This document shows positions 60,740 through 64,000 of a stretch of 64,000 nucleotides of DNA, piece by piece (the stretch's first letter is position 1; the number at the start of each line of letters is the position of its first letter). The stretch comes from Amyloporia xantha (Eukaryota; Basidiomycota; Agaricomycetes; Polyporales; Adustoporiaceae), in the NCBI GenBank assembly GCA_036971615.1, contig JAYKKR010000002.1:3720001-3784000 (forward strand), given 5' to 3'. The position numbers and the translations under genes were made by a program. The notes beneath the pieces are model-generated. The model ran no database searches. It had not been told where the DNA came from and saw nothing but the letters and a program-made list of their open reading frames with translations.

Positions 60740-61101
60740 CCCGAAAGTCTGGAATCTTGGTCACGACGCCACTACGCAAGCTGTTGACACTGGTGTCACC
60801 TTCTACTATAGCTCGTTCTCGCTTAAGACAACTTAGGATGCCCATATTGAGCTCGTGCCGGCAATGGGACTGGTTGGTAATGATGTGATGAAGGATGTCT
60901 CCATTCCAGGCGGGTGATATCACCCCCGAAATGATCCAGCCACTGAACGACAATGCCGGTGCACTGGACATTCATGTCTCCAAACAGAAGAATCTGCACA
61001 ATCTACCGGAAGTCACCGACTCTCAAGAACAAAGGAGCCCCTCCGTCCTCGCTGTATATGATTATTCATCCGTAATCTCGTGGAATTCGTGGCGTTGGTG
61101 A
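60740..61101 (+). pseudogene. Arm gene 2, right copy: decayed coding stretch
   Basis: Encodes TQAVDTGVTFYYSSFSLKT, MGLVGNDVMKDVSIPGG and EMIQPLNDNAGALDIHVSKQ in changing frames, with a stop (TAG after LKTT) and a +1 shift after SIPGG compared with the left copy. The last part is open to 61101 (ending ISWNSWRW). Remnant of a protein-coding exon of unknown family. Confidence 0.35.
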
Positions 61102-61744
61102 ATAAAGGCTGACGGATTCAATTTATCAGCAACCGTCCTTTGGGGAAGGATGTTCACATTTTCTCTGCTTGCATCTATCACATTATCCCCGGCGAGGTCA
61201 TTCATCTGAATTTCTGTGATAGATTGGTCTGCTAAGGCTGAATGCGCCTACTCTCAAGACGTGCTCCGAATCCTGAAGCCGTTCACTGGGATCTTTTCTT
61301 CGGTACCTTTAGGAAGTGCCACTCGTCACCCAGCCACCTCAAATTAGGTTCACCGCATTGTCACGGGCCCGATCCATTGTCCAATGTCTCTAGGACCTTC
61401 AAATTTAATCTCTCCGGCGTTGCAGTGACTCGTGCGCCTGGCTGGCAGGGTGTACGACACTACCTCGAATTCGAATCTTCTTATTTCTCTGTAGCGGGCC
61501 TCTGCGGACGCGGCAGTCAAATTCCATCCTCAACCAACATCTTTGCCGAGTAGAGACAAAGGGCGGAGGGTGCCACAATCGCCGTTCGCCTTTGTGCCTG
61601 CCTTCCGCTTTGGGCGGACAGATGGGAGGGCTTTGATTGTCCACGGCGGTTTAAAACAGGCCTTTCCCTATCGTCTCCTGCACCGAACTACTCCCACCAT
61701 GTTGCACCCCACATATTCTCTGCGACTTTATATCTACTGCAAAG

Positions 61745-62564
61745 ATGTCACACTATGCCTCATGCCCTGCGTCTGGAATGTTACCTTTCAACTTGCCCGA
61801 AAGCCCCGTTCTCCTGGACTCCTTACTGGCTGTACTTGTGCAGTCAACCGATCAACAAATCGATTCTTCACCATCTGACATTGACTTCACTTTCACGGAT
61901 GACAGTCGGCTGACACGCGTAGAAGAGCTCGAGATCGCCACGTACAGTGATGTGCAGTCATTCTGGAGGGTATTCCGGTCGCATCGGGATAACAGGGATC
62001 TGTACTGTCCACGCTTGGAGAGATTGAATTTTGAGTCCAACGACTATGAACTGGATGACGAGAGAACTGTAAGAGCTGCTTGCCGCTCTCACTCACCTCC
62101 GGTCAGTCATCCCCATCCAATCACCTGCAGAACAAAGATTATGGCCTGCCAGCCTGTCCTCTCAACTCGAATCGTCGTTGTATCCTGATACACCATCGAG
62201 ATCGTCATATCCGATCGTGCCAAGTTATCAGCCTGTGTCTCCGGCCCCTACCTTCTTCCCCGCCCTCTCTTACACATTTACTTCGACCTCCTCACCTGCC
62301 GGTTTTACGCATGCTTTCCAACCTACATCGCAGCCGATGGTCCTTACAGTGTTGTCGTCCATCCCCCCCAAGAAGGCGTCATCCTCCAGATCCTATGGAG
62401 CCTTTCAGGAGCCAGTAGCAGGACCATCGAATCAGTATGGTGCGACGAAGCGAGAACTGAATTCAAGGAAGGTGCGAGATGAGAGTGTGGCACCAAAGAG
62501 GACGCGAGCGGGTAGAAACACAAAGGCCACAGTCACTTCCGCACCGCCCGCACTAGAAAAGTGA
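61745..62564 (+). pseudogene. Arm gene 3, right copy, with 156-bp insertion and disturbed frame
   Basis: Paralogue of 35127-35844. The N-terminal exon (MSHYASCPASGMLPFNLPES, LVQSTDQQIDSSPSDIDFTF) and C-terminal exon (LYPDTPSRSSYPIVPSYQPV, KVRDESVAPKRTRAGRNTKA, stop 62562-62564) are conserved. Between TFTD and the old donor lies an extra in-frame segment encoding VEELEIATYSDVQSFWRV and YCPRLERLNFESNDYELDD. Using the conserved splice (62102-62152), the exons are out of phase by one base; a less usual donor at 61942 (GTACAG) would restore the frame. So either the gene is broken or its splicing changed. The inserted residues resemble the leucine-rich part of fungal F-box proteins. Confidence 0.5.
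61897..62059 (+). repeat. 156-bp insertion bounded by 7-bp direct repeats
   Basis: GGATGAC occurs at 61897-61903 and again at 62053-62059; one copy plus the DNA between is absent from the left arm. The layout is that of an insertion with target duplication or of a copied gene fragment. Confidence 0.55.
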
Positions 62565-63413
62565 GTTGGTTGCAACCTGCTTCTCTTCATGTCCTGACGT
62601 CGTCCCCGGCATTGGTGTGTTATGTGTGAGATGAGAATGAACAGTGATGAAAATGGCGAATCGACACGAGAAGTCGGGTGGCCATCTTACTAGTACGGGA
62701 AAATACTTGCTTCAATTGGTATGTCAAATAAATGTGGAAAATGTAAGTCAACCTGTCTTACTTGTTTCTTATGTTTACTGACGTAGGGTCGACAGGTTTT
62801 GGAGGGGGATTGCTCTCACTCGTCAACTCAACGGTTCAGTGGATAGCGGGGTGGGCGGCAGACCGTCGCGGTCGTATTCCCTATGACCTCTATCACGCTC
62901 AAAGGAGGCAACTGTGGGGTTTCCACTCAATGGGGAACGTGCCACTGGGGACGAGGGCGAGACGGTAGGCGAGACGTGGCTGGAGCTGGGATACGGTACG
63001 ATGGGTTCCAGCCGAGGCCGCGTCTGTTCGAACCAGAGCAAATCTGGCTAGATATCCGGATGTCCACCAATTGCTGGCTAGTCTCACAGAATTCTGTCCA
63101 TTCTCGTTGATATTTATCTGTATGTTGTATCTAGCCCTCTGGTTTGTATTGTTCATACTGTATTTGTCGAAGTTCATCCCGCGCGCGTTGTGTCGTGGAT
63201 AGTATGTATGAGAAGTCTCTACACGTTTAGACTCTTCTGCGTAATATAGTTGCATTCTATTCCCTTGCGACGTTTGTAAGTTTTGTCTTCCGGTTGGCGA
63301 GTCGTGGATCGCCAAATTGTTGACGGTTGTGGCGTCTTCGTAATAAGTGAGATCATGTGATCGCGTTACTGCGTCTCTCGAATCGTGAGAACGTCCTGTC
63401 CGCTGGGAGATTT

Positions 63414-63437
63414 GTTCACGGAACATGTTCCGTGAAC
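63414..63437. repeat. Perfect 24-bp palindrome
   Basis: Half-site GTTCACGGAACA followed by its exact complement TGTTCCGTGAAC, centred on an AT dinucleotide pair, located 27 bp outside the right arm; a partial third copy (TGTTCCCGGAAC) follows directly. Confidence 0.8.
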
Positions 63438-64000
63438 ATGTTCCCGGAACCGTGCCTGGTGATGTGACATGTGTGACTATAGGGGGAGGGCCACAGTCGC
63501 TTTGACCGCCAGCCGGGCGGCCCAGTACTTACTACTCGCGTCGGGAGCGGCCCATGACCACCGCCCATACATCCTATCGTGGGCGCCTTCGGCGCGGATA
63601 GCTAGAGCTCAGACGCTGCGGCTGCTGGCAGACCGGGAGATATAGAAATATTAATGTTTGATTGAAACTTAGTTCAATATTAATATTGTAGTAGCCTGGG
63701 AGGGTGCCATCCGCTCAGTGCCCACCCGACCGTCATGGTCTACGTCTAGCAGTAAGTAGAAGTGGAACGCGAGGCCGTTAACCTAGCGGAGTCAGTGGTG
63801 CCGCCGCCCGACACTTAGGAGACGGCCGCCACGGCGGCGGCAGGACCGCTCAAGCGCTTAAGCTCCAGTGTGGCCAGCGTGATGGTGTGTCACTAAGGCG
63901 CCAATACGTGACGTTCCGCGTTCCGGTGCCCTGTTCAGGGAACGAACCTCCCCGTGGACAGGACATTCTGCGAATCGTGGACTTGGTTCGAGCCGTCTCG
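63438..64000. other. Unidentified terminal region, possible mobile element
   Basis: GC-rich DNA with short inverted words (GCGCCTTCGGCGC at about 63,580; CCGCCACGGCGGCGG at about 63,826) around an AT-rich core (63,640-63,700, AATATTAAT near-palindrome). No open frame of any length and no resemblance to the left flank. The texture differs from the rest of the window and could be the start of a repeat continuing to the right. Confidence 0.3.

Larger units (their letters stand above)
59401..63387 (+). repeat. Right arm of the ~3.9 kb inverted duplication
   Basis: Inverted counterpart of 34508-38408. Homology begins 28 bp after the arginase stop (CATTGTAGCATAG..TTCCAAATTGAGTTTACGCG, left equivalent at 38,380-38,408) and ends near TCTCGAATCGTG at 63,376-63,387 (left equivalent 34,508-34,520). 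Gene order is the same as in the left arm and transcription runs right, away from the central block. It differs by a 156-bp insertion in gene 3 and a shorter zinc-finger exon 1. Confidence 0.9.

Noticed and set aside
34508..63387. Inverted arms as a mating-type locus
   Set aside because: No homeodomain genes, pheromone receptors or usual MAT neighbours are present.
63950..64000. GGTTCGAGCC as the T-loop of a tRNA
   Set aside because: No matching acceptor, D or anticodon stems could be placed upstream.

Overview
The window is nuclear DNA of a filamentous basidiomycete, most likely an Agaricomycete (the order cannot be fixed from sequence alone). Genes are compact and broken by many GT-AG introns of about 45-80 nt, some exons are tiny (10-20 nt in arginase), and the recognisable proteins are fungal housekeeping genes packed on both strands. 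No bacterial, organellar, rRNA or CRISPR features were seen.

Layout. 1-14,160: RPA large subunit (left end off the window), indoleamine 2,3-dioxygenase, 3-hydroxyisobutyryl-CoA hydrolase, tubulin cofactor E, a two-RRM SR protein and cysteine desulfurase NFS1. 15,900-23,390: a macro-domain-like protein with an apparent frameshift, a CSN8-like PCI protein, NECAP, the UBLCP1-type CTD-like phosphatase and a Nudix hydrolase. 24,178-32,642: a secreted type-B carboxylesterase, a CWF19L1/Drn1 protein and a small acidic protein. 39,082-59,373: inositol-pentakisphosphate 2-kinase, a Zn2Cys6 regulator, isovaleryl-CoA dehydrogenase, an FAD monooxygenase, a class I/II aminotransferase and arginase.

The most unusual structure is an old inverted duplication. 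About 3.9 kb at 34,508-38,408 reappears in reverse orientation at 59,401-63,387, so the ~21 kb block with the 39-59 kb genes lies between two divergent inverted arms. Each arm carries, in the same order and pointing away from the block, a conserved ~100-codon ORF, a three-exon C2H2-type zinc-finger gene with a TATA box, a decayed coding stretch, and a gene for a small protein with an acidic N-terminal half and a basic C-terminal half. The zinc-finger genes are intact in both arms with matching exon architecture; the last gene looks intact on the left, while on the right it holds a 156-bp segment bounded by 7-bp direct repeats and its frame is disturbed. I recognise no transposase, so this is either a segmental duplication or a dispersed fungal gene cassette of unknown nature.

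Several genes belong to amino-acid catabolism (Trp: IDO; Val: HIBCH; Leu: IVD; Arg: arginase; plus an aminotransferase). Whether this is a loose cluster or chance cannot be settled here. A CGG-N4-CCG palindrome lies in the divergent promoter between the Zn2Cys6 regulator and IVD. Long gaps (14.2-15.9, 26.2-28.8, 32.6-34.5, 46.1-50.0, 51.9-54.0, 56.3-57.9 kb) show no gene I can support. All splice sites were read by eye.
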